This document shows, piece by piece, positions 54,936-62,875 of a stretch of 64,000 bases of DNA; positions within the stretch are counted from its first letter, which is position 1, and each line of letters opens with the position of its first letter. Made by a program: the position numbers and the translations under genes. The stretch lies in contig NZ_HE978637.1 in assembly GCF_000312105.1 (NCBI RefSeq), positions 402,034 to 466,033 on the forward strand, in the 5' to 3' direction. Source of the stretch: Aeromicrobium massiliense JC14. GTDB taxonomy: Bacteria > Actinomycetota > Actinomycetes > Propionibacteriales > Nocardioidaceae. The notes beneath the pieces were generated by a model that saw nothing but the letters and a program-made list of their open reading frames with translations, was not told where the DNA came from and made no database searches.

Positions 54936-56273
54936 TCAGATGCCGCGGAAGCGGTTGATCTCGTCCAGGTGCTTGGCGCGCTTGTCGTGGTCGCGCACGC
55001 CCAGGCCCTCCTCGGGGGCCAGGCACAGCACGCCGACCTTGCCCTGGTGCAGGTTCTTGTGGACGTCCAGCGCCGCCTGCCCGGTCTCGGCCATCGGGTA
55101 GACCTTCGAGACGGTCGGGTGGATGAGGCCCTTGTCGATGAGCCGGTTGGCCTCGTAGGCCTCGCGGTAGTTCGCGAAGTGCGAGCTCTTGATCTGCTTG
55201 AGGTTCATCCACAGGTAGCGGTTGTCGTACTGGTGCATGTAGCCCGACGTCGACGCGCAGGTGATGATCGTGCCGCCCTTGCGCGTGACGTAGACGCTCG
55301 CGCCGAAGGTCTCGCGGCCCGGGTGCTCGAAGACGATGTCGGGGTCCTCGCCGCCGGTGAGCTCGCGGATCTTCTTGCCGAAGCGCTTCCACTCCGACGG
55401 GTCCTGCTCGTGCTCGTCCTTCCAGAACCTGTAGCCCTCGGCCGAGCGGTCGATGATGTGCTCCGCGCCGAGCGAGCGCACGATCTCGGCCTTCTCGGGG
55501 CTGGAGACGACGCACACGGGGATCGCGCCGCCGTTGAGCGCCATCTGCGTGGCGTACGAGCCCAGGCCGCCCGAGGCGCCCCAGATCAGCACGACGTCGC
55601 CCTGCTTCATGTTGGCGCCGTTCTTGGAGACCAGCTGGCGGTAGGCGGTGGAGTTCACCAGGCCCGGGCTCGCCGCCTCCTCCCACGTGAGGTGGTCGGG
55701 CTTGGGCATGAGCTGGTTGGCCTTGACGATGGCCAGCTCGGCCAGGCCGCCGAAGTTCGTCTCGAAGCCCCAGATGCGCTGCTGCGGGTCCATCATCGTG
55801 TCGTCGTGGCCGTCGGGGCTCTCCAGCTCGACCGAGAGGCAGTGCGCGACGACCTCGGCGCCCGGCTTCCAGGCGTTGACGCCCGGGCCGGTGCGCAGCA
55901 CGACGCCGGCCAGGTCGGAGCCGACCACGTGGTACGGCTGGTCGTGGCGGGCGGCGTACTCGTTGAGCCGGCCGTAGCGCTCGAGGAAGCCGAAGGTCGA
56001 GACCGGCTCGAAGATCGACGTCCACACGGTGTTGTAGTTGATCGCGCTGGCCATGACCGCCACGAGCGCCTCGCCCGGGGCGAGCTCGGGCACCGGGACG
56101 TCGTCCAGGTGCAGGCTCTTGCGCGGGTCCTTGTCGCGGCTGGCCAGGCCCTCGAACATGTCGACCTCGTCCTTGTGGACGGTGACGCCCTTGTAGGTCG
56201 CGGGGATCTCGAGCTGACCGAACTCCTCGGCGGGGGTGTCCCCGGCCAGGATGGCGTCAAGGATGTGCTTCAT
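54936..56273 (-). CDS. ccr: Crotonyl-CoA carboxylase/reductase
   Basis: 445 aa MDR-family enzyme that reductively carboxylates crotonyl-CoA to (2S)-ethylmalonyl-CoA with NADPH and CO2. The four residues known to hold CO2 in the Kitasatospora enzyme, N81, F170, E171 and H365, are all present here at the same numbers (INYNTVW, WGFETNFGG, KSSHFANYR). NADPH motif VLIWGASGGLGSYATQMA. Key enzyme of the ethylmalonyl-CoA pathway, with ecm, epimerase and acetyl-CoA acetyltransferase in the window. Downstream of the epimerase gene on the same strand (112-nt gap), with its own promoter TAACAT (56311-56306) under a palindrome. Confidence 0.97.
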   Translation of the reverse strand: MKHILDAILAGDTPAEEFGQLEIPATYKGVTVHKDEVDMFEGLASRDKDPRKSLHLDDVPVPELAPGEALVAVMASAINYNTVWTSIFEPVSTFGFLERYGRLNEYAARHDQPYHVVGSDLAGVVLRTGPGVNAWKPGAEVVAHCLSVELESPDGHDDTMMDPQQRIWGFETNFGGLAELAIVKANQLMPKPDHLTWEEAASPGLVNSTAYRQLVSKNGANMKQGDVVLIWGASGGLGSYATQMALNGGAIPVCVVSSPEKAEIVRSLGAEHIIDRSAEGYRFWKDEHEQDPSEWKRFGKKIRELTGGEDPDIVFEHPGRETFGASVYVTRKGGTIITCASTSGYMHQYDNRYLWMNLKQIKSSHFANYREAYEANRLIDKGLIHPTVSKVYPMAETGQAALDVHKNLHQGKVGVLCLAPEEGLGVRDHDKRAKHLDEINRFRGI

Positions 56274-56307
56274 GCGGGCGTCCTCCAGGTCGGTGTGGTG
56301 CGGCGAT

Positions 56308-56323
56308 GTTACTGATCATTAAC
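56308..56323. promoter_or_regulatory. Palindromic operator over the ccr -10
   Basis: GTTACTGATCATTAAC is a 16-bp palindrome with one mismatched pair, an AT island in a GC-rich genome. On the minus strand its TAAC half is the start of the -10 hexamer TAACAT (56311-56306). It fits the GTTA-N8-TAAC pattern shared with the ecm promoter. Confidence 0.65.
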
Positions 56324-56385
56324 CAGGTGCGCCACGGTCGCGCGTGGAGTGCGTCACACGCGTCCGCGAGCCGTGGCGCGCGGCG

Positions 56386-56820
56386 TCAGTGCGCGGACGC
56401 GGCCGGCTCAACGAGCTCGACCAGCACGCCGCCGGCGTCCTTGGGGTGGACGAAGTTGACCCGGCTGTCGGACGTGCCGCGGCGCGGCGCGTCGTAGAGC
56501 AGCCGGACGCCGCGCTCGCGCAGCGTCGCCGAGACCGCCTCGATGTCCGTGACGCGGTAGGCCAGCTGCTGCATGCCCGGGCCGTTGCGGTCGATGAACT
56601 TGGCGATGGTCGAGGAGTCGTCCAGCGGGGCGAGCAGCTGGATGCGGGTCTCGCCCGAGCCGACCGCCAGCATCGCCTCGCGGACGCCCTGCTCCTCGTT
56701 CACCTCCTCGTGCACGGACGTGATGCCGAAGACGCGCTCGTAGAAGGCGAGCGCCTCGTCGAGGTCGGCGACGGCGATGCCGACGTGGTCGATGGTCGTG
56801 AGCAGGTCGCTGGGCAGCAT
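56386..56820 (-). CDS. mce: Methylmalonyl-CoA/ethylmalonyl-CoA epimerase
   Basis: 144 aa VOC-fold epimerase that interconverts 2R and 2S acyl-malonyl-CoA. Metal ligands visible: H12 (TIDHVGIAV), Q61 ([10 protein letters not shown]) and E135 ([10 protein letters not shown]). The HH pair that normally precedes the AYRV strand reads QQ ([11 protein letters not shown]), so one usual His ligand is missing. [15 protein letters not shown] is the family signature. Divergent from the acetyl-CoA acetyltransferase gene; ccr lies downstream. Confidence 0.93.
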   Translation of the reverse strand: MLPSDLLTTIDHVGIAVADLDEALAFYERVFGITSVHEEVNEEQGVREAMLAVGSGETRIQLLAPLDDSSTIAKFIDRNGPGMQQLAYRVTDIEAVSATLRERGVRLLYDAPRRGTSDSRVNFVHPKDAGGVLVELVEPAASAH

Positions 56821-56959
56821 GCAGGCAGTGAAGCACGGGCGCGGGGGAGCGTCGTGTGACCTAGACGACAGGCTCGTCGGCGGTCCGGGAGGGGAGGATC
56901 GGAGCGCGGGTACGCTGGATCGAAGCGGCCCACCCGCCCACGAGACCAGGGAGCTTTTC

Positions 56960-58150
56960 ATGACCGAGACCGTCATCGTCGCCGGAGCACGCACCCCGAT
57001 CGGCAAGCTGCGCGGCAGCCTCAAGACCCTCTCGGGCAGCGACCTGGGTGGTGTCGCCATCGCCGGCGCGCTCGAGAAGGCCGGCGTCACGGGCGACCAG
57101 GTCGACTACGTGATCATGGGCCAGGTGCTGCAGGCCGGCGCCGGCCAGATCCCGGCCCGCCAGGCCGCGATCAAGGGCGGCATCCCCAAGGACGTCCCTG
57201 CCCTCACCATCAACAAGGTGTGCCTCTCGGGCGTGGACGCGATCGCGCTCGCCTCGCAGCTCATCAAGGCCGGCGAGTACGACGTCGTCGTCGCGGGCGG
57301 CCAGGAGTCGATGACCCAGGCGCCGCACATGCTGCTCGGCTCGCGCGAGGGCCTGGGCTACGGCAACGCGACGCTCACCGACCACATGGCCTACGACGGC
57401 CTGTGGGACGCGATCACCGACCAGGCCATGGGCGGCCTGACCGAGGACATCAACGCCGAGCAGCAGCAGTACACCCGCGAGCAGCAGGACGCCTTCGCGG
57501 CCCGCTCGCACCAGCTCGCCGCCGCCGCGCAGAAGAACGGCGTGTTCGACGACGAGATCGTCCCGGTCACCATCCCGCAGCGCAAGGGCGACCCGGTCGT
57601 CGTCACGTCCGACGAGGGCGTCCGCGGTGACACGTCGGTCGAGACCCTCGCCCGCCTGCGTCCGGCGTTCGCCAAGGACGGCACCATCACGGCCGGCTCG
57701 GCCAGCCAGATCTCCGACGGCGCCTGCGCCGTGGTCGTCATGAGCAAGGCCAAGGCCGAGGAGCTCGGCCTGGAGTGGCTCGCCGAGATCGGCGCCCACG
57801 GCGTCGTCGCCGGCCCCGACTCCAGCCTGCAGCTGCAGCCGGCCAACGCGATCAAGCTGGCCCTGCGCAAGGAGGGCATCAGCGCTGCCGACGTCGACCT
57901 GGTCGAGGTCAACGAGGCGTTCGCCGCCGTCGGGCTCGCCTCGACCGACGACCTGGGCATCGACCCCGAGATCGTCAACGTCAACGGCGGCGCCATCGCC
58001 GTCGGCCACCCGATCGGCATGAGCGGTGCGCGCATCACGCTCCACCTGGCGGTGGAGCTCAAGCGCCGTGGCGGTGGCGTCGGCGTGGCCGCGCTGTGCG
58101 GTGGCGGCGGCCAGGGCGACGCCCTCGTCGTCCGCGTGCCCAAGGCCTGA
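56960..58150 (+). CDS. Acetyl-CoA acetyltransferase (thiolase)
   Basis: 396 aa. Nucleophile C88 ([12 protein letters not shown]), H350 ([12 protein letters not shown]) and C380 ([13 protein letters not shown]) complete the thiolase triad. Biosynthetic-type spacing; condenses two acetyl-CoA to acetoacetyl-CoA, entry of the ethylmalonyl-CoA and PHB routes. ATG at 56960 after CAGGGAGCTTTTC; TACGCT at 56911-56916 is a plausible -10 giving a short leader. meaB follows 7 nt after the stop. Confidence 0.95.
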   Translation: MTETVIVAGARTPIGKLRGSLKTLSGSDLGGVAIAGALEKAGVTGDQVDYVIMGQVLQAGAGQIPARQAAIKGGIPKDVPALTINKVCLSGVDAIALASQLIKAGEYDVVVAGGQESMTQAPHMLLGSREGLGYGNATLTDHMAYDGLWDAITDQAMGGLTEDINAEQQQYTREQQDAFAARSHQLAAAAQKNGVFDDEIVPVTIPQRKGDPVVVTSDEGVRGDTSVETLARLRPAFAKDGTITAGSASQISDGACAVVVMSKAKAEELGLEWLAEIGAHGVVAGPDSSLQLQPANAIKLALRKEGISAADVDLVEVNEAFAAVGLASTDDLGIDPEIVNVNGGAIAVGHPIGMSGARITLHLAVELKRRGGGVGVAALCGGGGQGDALVVRVPKA

Positions 58151-58157
58151 TCCAGGG

Positions 58158-59114
58158 GTGCCGCGCCGCAGCCAGCCGGTCGCCGAGCTCGTCGAGCAGG
58201 CGCGCGCCGGCCAGAAGCGGGCGGTCGCCCGGCTGATCTCGCTCGTCGAGGACGCCTCGCCGCAGCTGCGCGAGGTCAGCGCCGCGCTCGCGCCGCACGC
58301 CGGTGGCGCCCACGTCGTGGGCATCACCGGGGCGCCGGGCGTCGGCAAGTCCACCACCACGTCGGCCCTCGTGACCGCCTTCCGGCGCACGGGGGCGCGC
58401 GTGGGCGTGCTCGCGATCGACCCGTCGTCGCCCTTCACCGGGGGTGCGCTGCTGGGCGACCGCGTCCGCATGGGCGACCACGCCACCGACGACGGCGTCT
58501 ACATCCGCTCGATGGCCACGCGCGGCCACCTGGGTGGGCTGTCGTGGGCGACCCCGCAGGCCGTGCGGGTGCTGGACGCCGCCGGCTGCGACGTCGTGCT
58601 CGTCGAGACCGTCGGCGTGGGCCAGTCCGAGATCGACATCGTGTCGTCGGCCGACACGTCCGTGGTGCTCATGGCTCCGGGCATGGGCGACGGCATCCAG
58701 GCGGCCAAGGCCGGCATCCTGGAGATCGGTGACGTCTTCGTCGTCAACAAGGCCGACCGCGAGGGTGCCGCGACCACGCGGCGCGAGCTGCGGTCCATGC
58801 TCTCGCTGGGCCAGCGGCGGGACGAGTCGTGGAAGCCGCCCGTGCTCATGACCGTCGCGTCCGAGGGCGAGGGGGTCGACGAGGTGGTCGAGGCCGTGCG
58901 GGCCCACCACGCGTCCATGACCGAGTCCGGCGAGCTGGTGCGCCGGCGCACCGAGCGCGCCCGTCGCGAGGTCGAGGCGATCGCCCTCGTCGAGGTGCAG
59001 CGCCGGCTCGGCGCGGTAGGGGAGGACGACGCGCTGCGCCGCCTGGCCGACGACGTGGTGGCCGGACGCCGCGACCCCTACGCCGCCGCCGACGAGCTGG
59101 TCGCCGGCCTGTAG
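58158..59114 (+). CDS. meaB: MeaB-type G-protein chaperone of B12 acyl-CoA mutases
   Basis: 318 aa SIMIBI GTPase. Walker A GAPGVGKSTTTSAL, then the MeaB-specific DPSSPFTGGALLGDRVRM, switch VLVETVGVGQSEID and base motif NKAD. It protects and reloads B12 mutases such as Ecm or methylmalonyl-CoA mutase. GTG at 58158, AGGGG-type site. It sits directly after the thiolase gene, in the same transcription unit. Confidence 0.95.
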   Translation: MPRRSQPVAELVEQARAGQKRAVARLISLVEDASPQLREVSAALAPHAGGAHVVGITGAPGVGKSTTTSALVTAFRRTGARVGVLAIDPSSPFTGGALLGDRVRMGDHATDDGVYIRSMATRGHLGGLSWATPQAVRVLDAAGCDVVLVETVGVGQSEIDIVSSADTSVVLMAPGMGDGIQAAKAGILEIGDVFVVNKADREGAATTRRELRSMLSLGQRRDESWKPPVLMTVASEGEGVDEVVEAVRAHHASMTESGELVRRRTERARREVEAIALVEVQRRLGAVGEDDALRRLADDVVAGRRDPYAAADELVAGL

Positions 59115-59129
59115 GTCCTTACCGTCCGC

Positions 59130-59190
59130 GCTGGGAGTGACGTTCTGCTCGCCCCGCGTGGCGTGTCGCGTACAGAACGTCACTCCCAGC
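59130..59190. repeat. Long inverted repeat between meaB and the CnoX-like gene
   Basis: 18-bp perfect arms (59130-59147 with 59173-59190) around a 25-nt loop. Arms contain GGGAGTGACGTTCTG, AT-richer than the surroundings. It can terminate meaB, but the arm length and large loop resemble a small intergenic repeat element (compare 15363-15413). Confidence 0.6.
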
Positions 59191-59220
59191 GACGAGGCGC
59201 GGCTCCCTAGGATGGGGGCC

Positions 59221-60141
59221 ATGAGCTTTTCGTGTCCCGGAGCGATCGACCTGTCGGCCCTCAAGCAGTCCGCCCCCGCGCCCACCGCGGCCGGTGCGGC
59301 CCCCGCGCCCGACGGGGCGAGCTTCGTCGTCGACGTCACCGAGCAGGACTTCCAGCAGGTGGCGCTCGAGGCGTCGCTGCGCCACGTCGTCGTGCTGAGC
59401 CTGTGGTCGCCGCGCTCGCCGCAGAGTGGTGAGTTCAACGCGCTGCTGGCGCGGGTCGCGAACTCCTTCGGCGGCCAGCTGCTGCTCGCGCAGGTCGACG
59501 TCGACGCCAGCCCGGCCATCGCGCAGGCTGTCGGCGCGCAGGGCGTCCCGTTCGTGCTCGGCCTGGTGGGCGGCCAGCCCGTCCCGCTGTTCCAGGGCGC
59601 CGCCGCCGAGGACGAGGTGCGCCGCCTGTTCGAGGAGCTCGTGCGCGTCGCCGCGCAGAACGGCGTCACCGGTCTGGCGGCCCCGCAGGGCGCCGCTCCG
59701 ACCGACGCGCCCGAGGAGGACGAGCCGGCCGACCCCCGCTTCGCCGATGCCGACGCTCGGTTCGCCGAGGGCGACTTCGCCGGCGCGGTCACCGAGTACG
59801 AGAAGCTCGCTGCTCAGTACCCGGCCGACACCGAGGTCGTCGAGCGCCTGGCCGGGGCCCGGCTGCTGGCCCGCTGCGCCGGCGCCGACCTGCAGGCCGC
59901 CCGGGCCGCGGCGGCCGAGCGTCCCGACGACGTCGAGGCGCAGATGCTCGTCGCCGACCTGGACGTGTCCGGCGGCCACGTCGACGACGCCTTCGACCGG
60001 CTGATCGGGCTCGTGCGCCGCCTGCCCGCCGACGAGCGCGAGGCGGTGCGCCTGCGCCTGGTCGACCTGTTCACCGTCGTCGGCTCGTCCGACCCGCGGG
60101 TGTCGGCGGCCCGCCGCAAGCTCGCCACCGCGCTGTACTGA
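59221..60141 (+). CDS. CnoX/YbbN-like thioredoxin-fold TPR co-chaperone
   Basis: 306 aa. Thioredoxin-like domain (about 35-150: VVVLSLWSPRSPQSGEFNAL, LAQVDVDASPAIAQAVGAQG, VPFVLGLVGGQPVPLFQG) whose active-site position reads SPRSPQS, so no CXXC and no redox role. The C-terminal half is TPR-like (ADARFAEGDFAGAVTEYEKL). Likely a holdase/GroEL-linked co-chaperone like CnoX. Leaderless ATG: TAGGAT (59208-59213). Acetyltransferase-meaB-CnoX adjacency recalls the mycobacterial order. Confidence 0.9.
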   Translation: MSFSCPGAIDLSALKQSAPAPTAAGAAPAPDGASFVVDVTEQDFQQVALEASLRHVVVLSLWSPRSPQSGEFNALLARVANSFGGQLLLAQVDVDASPAIAQAVGAQGVPFVLGLVGGQPVPLFQGAAAEDEVRRLFEELVRVAAQNGVTGLAAPQGAAPTDAPEEDEPADPRFADADARFAEGDFAGAVTEYEKLAAQYPADTEVVERLAGARLLARCAGADLQAARAAAAERPDDVEAQMLVADLDVSGGHVDDAFDRLIGLVRRLPADEREAVRLRLVDLFTVVGSSDPRVSAARRKLATALY

Positions 60142-60204
60142 CGCGAATCCCCGGCCGGCGGCCGGACCCCCGGTAGGGTCGCGGCGTCGGCGAACGGGGG
60201 TGTG

Positions 60205-61044
60205 ATGCGCACGAGGCTGGGACTGGCGACGCTCGTCGTGGGCGTCCTGCTCGCCGTCCTCGGCGCCGTCGTGACGGCGCTGCTCGGGCCCGACGGACGC
60301 TTCGTCACCGGACCGCACGAGGTGCGCACCGACGCCCTCGTCGTCACGCGGCCCGCCGTGGTGGGCTGGCAGGGTATCGAGCTCGACGTGCTCGCCGAGC
60401 TGCCGGCCGAGAAGCCGGTCTTCGTCGGTCTCGGCAACGCCGTCGACGTCGAGGACTACGTCGGACGGACGAGGCGGCTCGTGGTCGACCACGTCGGACG
60501 CCCGTGGGACCCCACCTACGAGGAGGTCGCCGGGGAGGCGAACCTCGACGCGTCGCCGGTGTCGCTGGACTGGTGGCTGGCCAGCGAGGCCGGTCTCGGC
60601 GCGGCGCACCTGTCGACGACGCTGCCCGACGAGACCGTCGAGGTCGCGATCCTGCCCGTGGGCGAGGCCGACCTGACCGGCCTGCGGGTCAGCCTGGCCT
60701 ACGGCGTCCCGCACGGCTTCGCGTGGAGCCTCGGCGTCCTGCTGCTCGGGCTGGGACTGGCGGTGCTCGGCGTCCTGCTGTGGCGCGGCGTCCCGCTGCG
60801 TCCCGAGCCCGCGCTGGTGTGGCTGGACGACGACGAGGACCTCGCCGACGACGACCGCCCGGCGCCCGTCGCGGCCGGGGACGCGGACACGGACGAGGAC
60901 GTCGAGGAGGTCGTGTACGTGCTGGTCGACGAGGACGGCACCGAGCGCGAGATCAGCGCCGAGGAGGCCGCCGCGGCCGGCTACGAGGTCGTCGAGGAGG
61001 TCGTGGTCGAGGACGCGACCACGCCGGACGGGGACCGCCGGTGA
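60205..61044 (+). CDS. Two-helix envelope protein, unknown function
   Basis: 279 aa. N-terminal helix (LATLVVGVLLAVLGAVVTAL), an extracytoplasmic beta-rich domain (about 30-170, with GWQGIELDVLAELPAEKPVF and DASPVSLDWWLASEAG), a second helix (SLGVLLLGLGLAVLGVLLW) and a very acidic cytoplasmic tail rich in Asp/Glu/Val (DEDVEEVVYVLVDEDGTE...). ATG at 60205 is chosen; a GTG at 60202 directly precedes it. TAGGGT (60174-60179) is a likely -10. It overlaps the lipoprotein gene by 4 nt. I do not recognise a family. Confidence 0.75.
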   Translation: MRTRLGLATLVVGVLLAVLGAVVTALLGPDGRFVTGPHEVRTDALVVTRPAVVGWQGIELDVLAELPAEKPVFVGLGNAVDVEDYVGRTRRLVVDHVGRPWDPTYEEVAGEANLDASPVSLDWWLASEAGLGAAHLSTTLPDETVEVAILPVGEADLTGLRVSLAYGVPHGFAWSLGVLLLGLGLAVLGVLLWRGVPLRPEPALVWLDDDEDLADDDRPAPVAAGDADTDEDVEEVVYVLVDEDGTEREISAEEAAAAGYEVVEEVVVEDATTPDGDRR

Positions 61045-62000
61045 GGCGCCCGCTGCTGGTGCTGCTCGCGGCCTCGCTGCTGCTGTCGGCGTGCACCGTC
61101 CCGCGGCCCAAGGGGGACCAGTCGGCCGAGAAGGTCGCGGCCACGCGGGTCGACGCGCGCCGGGCGCTGGCCCAGTACGAGGAGGTGCTCTCGGTCGCGG
61201 CCGAGGCGCTCGACCCCAAGCCGCTGGCCGCGGTCGAGGCCGGCTCGATGCTCGACATCGACACCGGCACGTTCGAGGTGGCACAGCAGCTGCAGCAGAA
61301 GGGCGAGCGGCGCAGCGACGGCCTGCGCATCCTCGATGTCCACGCGCCGATGCGCAGCGCCTACCCGCTGTGGTTCGTCATGCCGGTCGACGACCCCGGC
61401 CGCGACCGCGTCCGGGTGCAGGTGTGGCGGCGCGAGCGCGCGGCCGAGCCGTGGAAGCTCGTCGCGGCGCCCGAGACCGTGGGCGACGCGGAGCTGCCCG
61501 AGCCGGTCGAGGGGGAGCGCGGCACCGTCATGGTGGCGGGACGGGAGAAGCCGTCGGGCCTCGGCCTCTCGCCGCAGGAGGCCGCCGACACCTACGCCGC
61601 CGCGCTCGCCGGCCGGGACGCCCCGGAGGCGCAGCTGATCGTGCCGGACGCGTTCGTCGAGCAGATGTGGTCGACGGCGGAGGCGAACGCGCGGCTCGCC
61701 GGGGTGCGCTTCCGCCAGGAGTGGCGGGCCGAGAACGTCGACGTCGCGCTGCGCACCCGCGACGGGGGCTCGCTCGTGCTGGCCACGCTGAGCCGCCGCG
61801 ACACCTACCGGGTGGCGGCCGGCCGCCAGGTCACGTGGCCGGGCGGGTCGCCGCAGCAGGCGTTCCTGGACGGCGGCGGCATCTCCAGCAGCGGCACCCT
61901 GCGCTACGCCCACCAGGTGCTGCTGCACGTGCCCGGCGACGGCTCGCCGGTGGTCGCGCTGGGCCAGCTCGGCGGCGTCACCGGCGCGGACGTCCGCTAG
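61041..62000 (+). CDS. Lipoprotein of unknown function, paired with the envelope protein
   Basis: 319 aa. Lipoprotein signal RRPLLVLLAASLLLSACTVP (lipobox LSAC). The rest is a soluble two-part domain (WFVMPVDDPGRDRVRVQVWR, then LSPQEAADTYAAALAGRDAP). GTG start overlaps the upstream stop (GTGA), so the two envelope proteins are made together and may interact. It ends with TAG immediately abutting the stop codon of the convergent Nudix gene. No family recognised. Confidence 0.8.
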   Translation: MRRPLLVLLAASLLLSACTVPRPKGDQSAEKVAATRVDARRALAQYEEVLSVAAEALDPKPLAAVEAGSMLDIDTGTFEVAQQLQQKGERRSDGLRILDVHAPMRSAYPLWFVMPVDDPGRDRVRVQVWRRERAAEPWKLVAAPETVGDAELPEPVEGERGTVMVAGREKPSGLGLSPQEAADTYAAALAGRDAPEAQLIVPDAFVEQMWSTAEANARLAGVRFRQEWRAENVDVALRTRDGGSLVLATLSRRDTYRVAAGRQVTWPGGSPQQAFLDGGGISSSGTLRYAHQVLLHVPGDGSPVVALGQLGGVTGADVR

Positions 62001-62855
62001 CTACTCGGCCGCCTTCGGGGCCTCGCGGTACGCCGGCAGGTCGCCCGCGCGCCACGCGCTGAGCAGCTCGTTCGTGGCGGATGTGCCGCGCTCGGCGACC
62101 GTGGCCTCGTCCGCCCAGTGCACGGCCTTGATCTCGGACGGCTGGAGCCGGAACGTCTCGACCAGCGCCGCGTCGGCGACGCCGAGGTCGAAGACGAAGA
62201 CGCAGGCGTCGTCCCAGCCGCGCCAGGCCGGGAGCCAGTTGACGGTGACCAGGCCCTGCACCTCGACGGTGACGCCCAGCTCCTCCTGCAGCTCGCGGAC
62301 CAGGCCCTCCGCCGGTGGCTCGAGCGGCTCGACGACGCCGCCGGGCAGGTCCCACTCGCGCTTGTAGGTGAGCTCGCACAGCAGGACGCGCCCGGTCTCG
62401 TCGCGCAGCAGACCCTGGGCGATGACCCGCTTGGTCGGCAGGCCGGCGTTCAGCATCGCGATGAAGCCGTCGCGGGTCGTGGGGGACGGGTCGCCGCTGA
62501 CCCGGCCGAGGACGATGCGGTCGGCGGTGCCCTCGGGCCGGCGGCTGACGCCCTCGCGGCGCAGCCCGGCCAGCGTGGCGGCCCGCAGCGCGGTGCTGTC
62601 ACCGTCGGCGACGTCGGCCTGCACGCGGTCCAGGCCGAGGCCGTCGAGCGCGTGGGCGACGGCGAGCCGAAGACCGCGCGCGGCCAGCGACGGATCGGAC
62701 GCGTTCCAGCGCAGCGACCCCACGCCGGGGCCCTCGCGGAGCACCGCGACGGTGCCGACCCGCTGCCCCTCGACCTCGATCGCGAATCCCGTGACGTCGT
62801 CGTTGCCGGAGGTCGGGACGAGCCGGAGCTCGCCGTCGCGCAGGTCGTCGCTCAT
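62001..62855 (-). CDS. GNAT-like / Nudix hydrolase fusion
   Basis: 284 aa. Residues about 1-115 look like a degenerate acetyltransferase of the RimJ/RimL type (VGTVAVLREGPGVGSLRWNA, LRLAVAHALDGLGLDRVQAD, LRAATLAGLRREGVSRRPEG) lacking a clear acetyl-CoA loop. Residues about 130-270 are a Nudix hydrolase with an intact box: GGVVEPLEPPAEGLVRELQEELGV (G-x5-E-x7-R-E-x2-E-E-x-G, read at residues about 172-194). Substrate unknown, probably a nucleoside diphosphate derivative. Convergent with zero spacing to the lipoprotein gene. Confidence 0.85.
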   Translation of the reverse strand: MSDDLRDGELRLVPTSGNDDVTGFAIEVEGQRVGTVAVLREGPGVGSLRWNASDPSLAARGLRLAVAHALDGLGLDRVQADVADGDSTALRAATLAGLRREGVSRRPEGTADRIVLGRVSGDPSPTTRDGFIAMLNAGLPTKRVIAQGLLRDETGRVLLCELTYKREWDLPGGVVEPLEPPAEGLVRELQEELGVTVEVQGLVTVNWLPAWRGWDDACVFVFDLGVADAALVETFRLQPSEIKAVHWADEATVAERGTSATNELLSAWRAGDLPAYREAPKAAE

Positions 62856-62875
62856 GCTCCCGACCCTAGCGAGTC

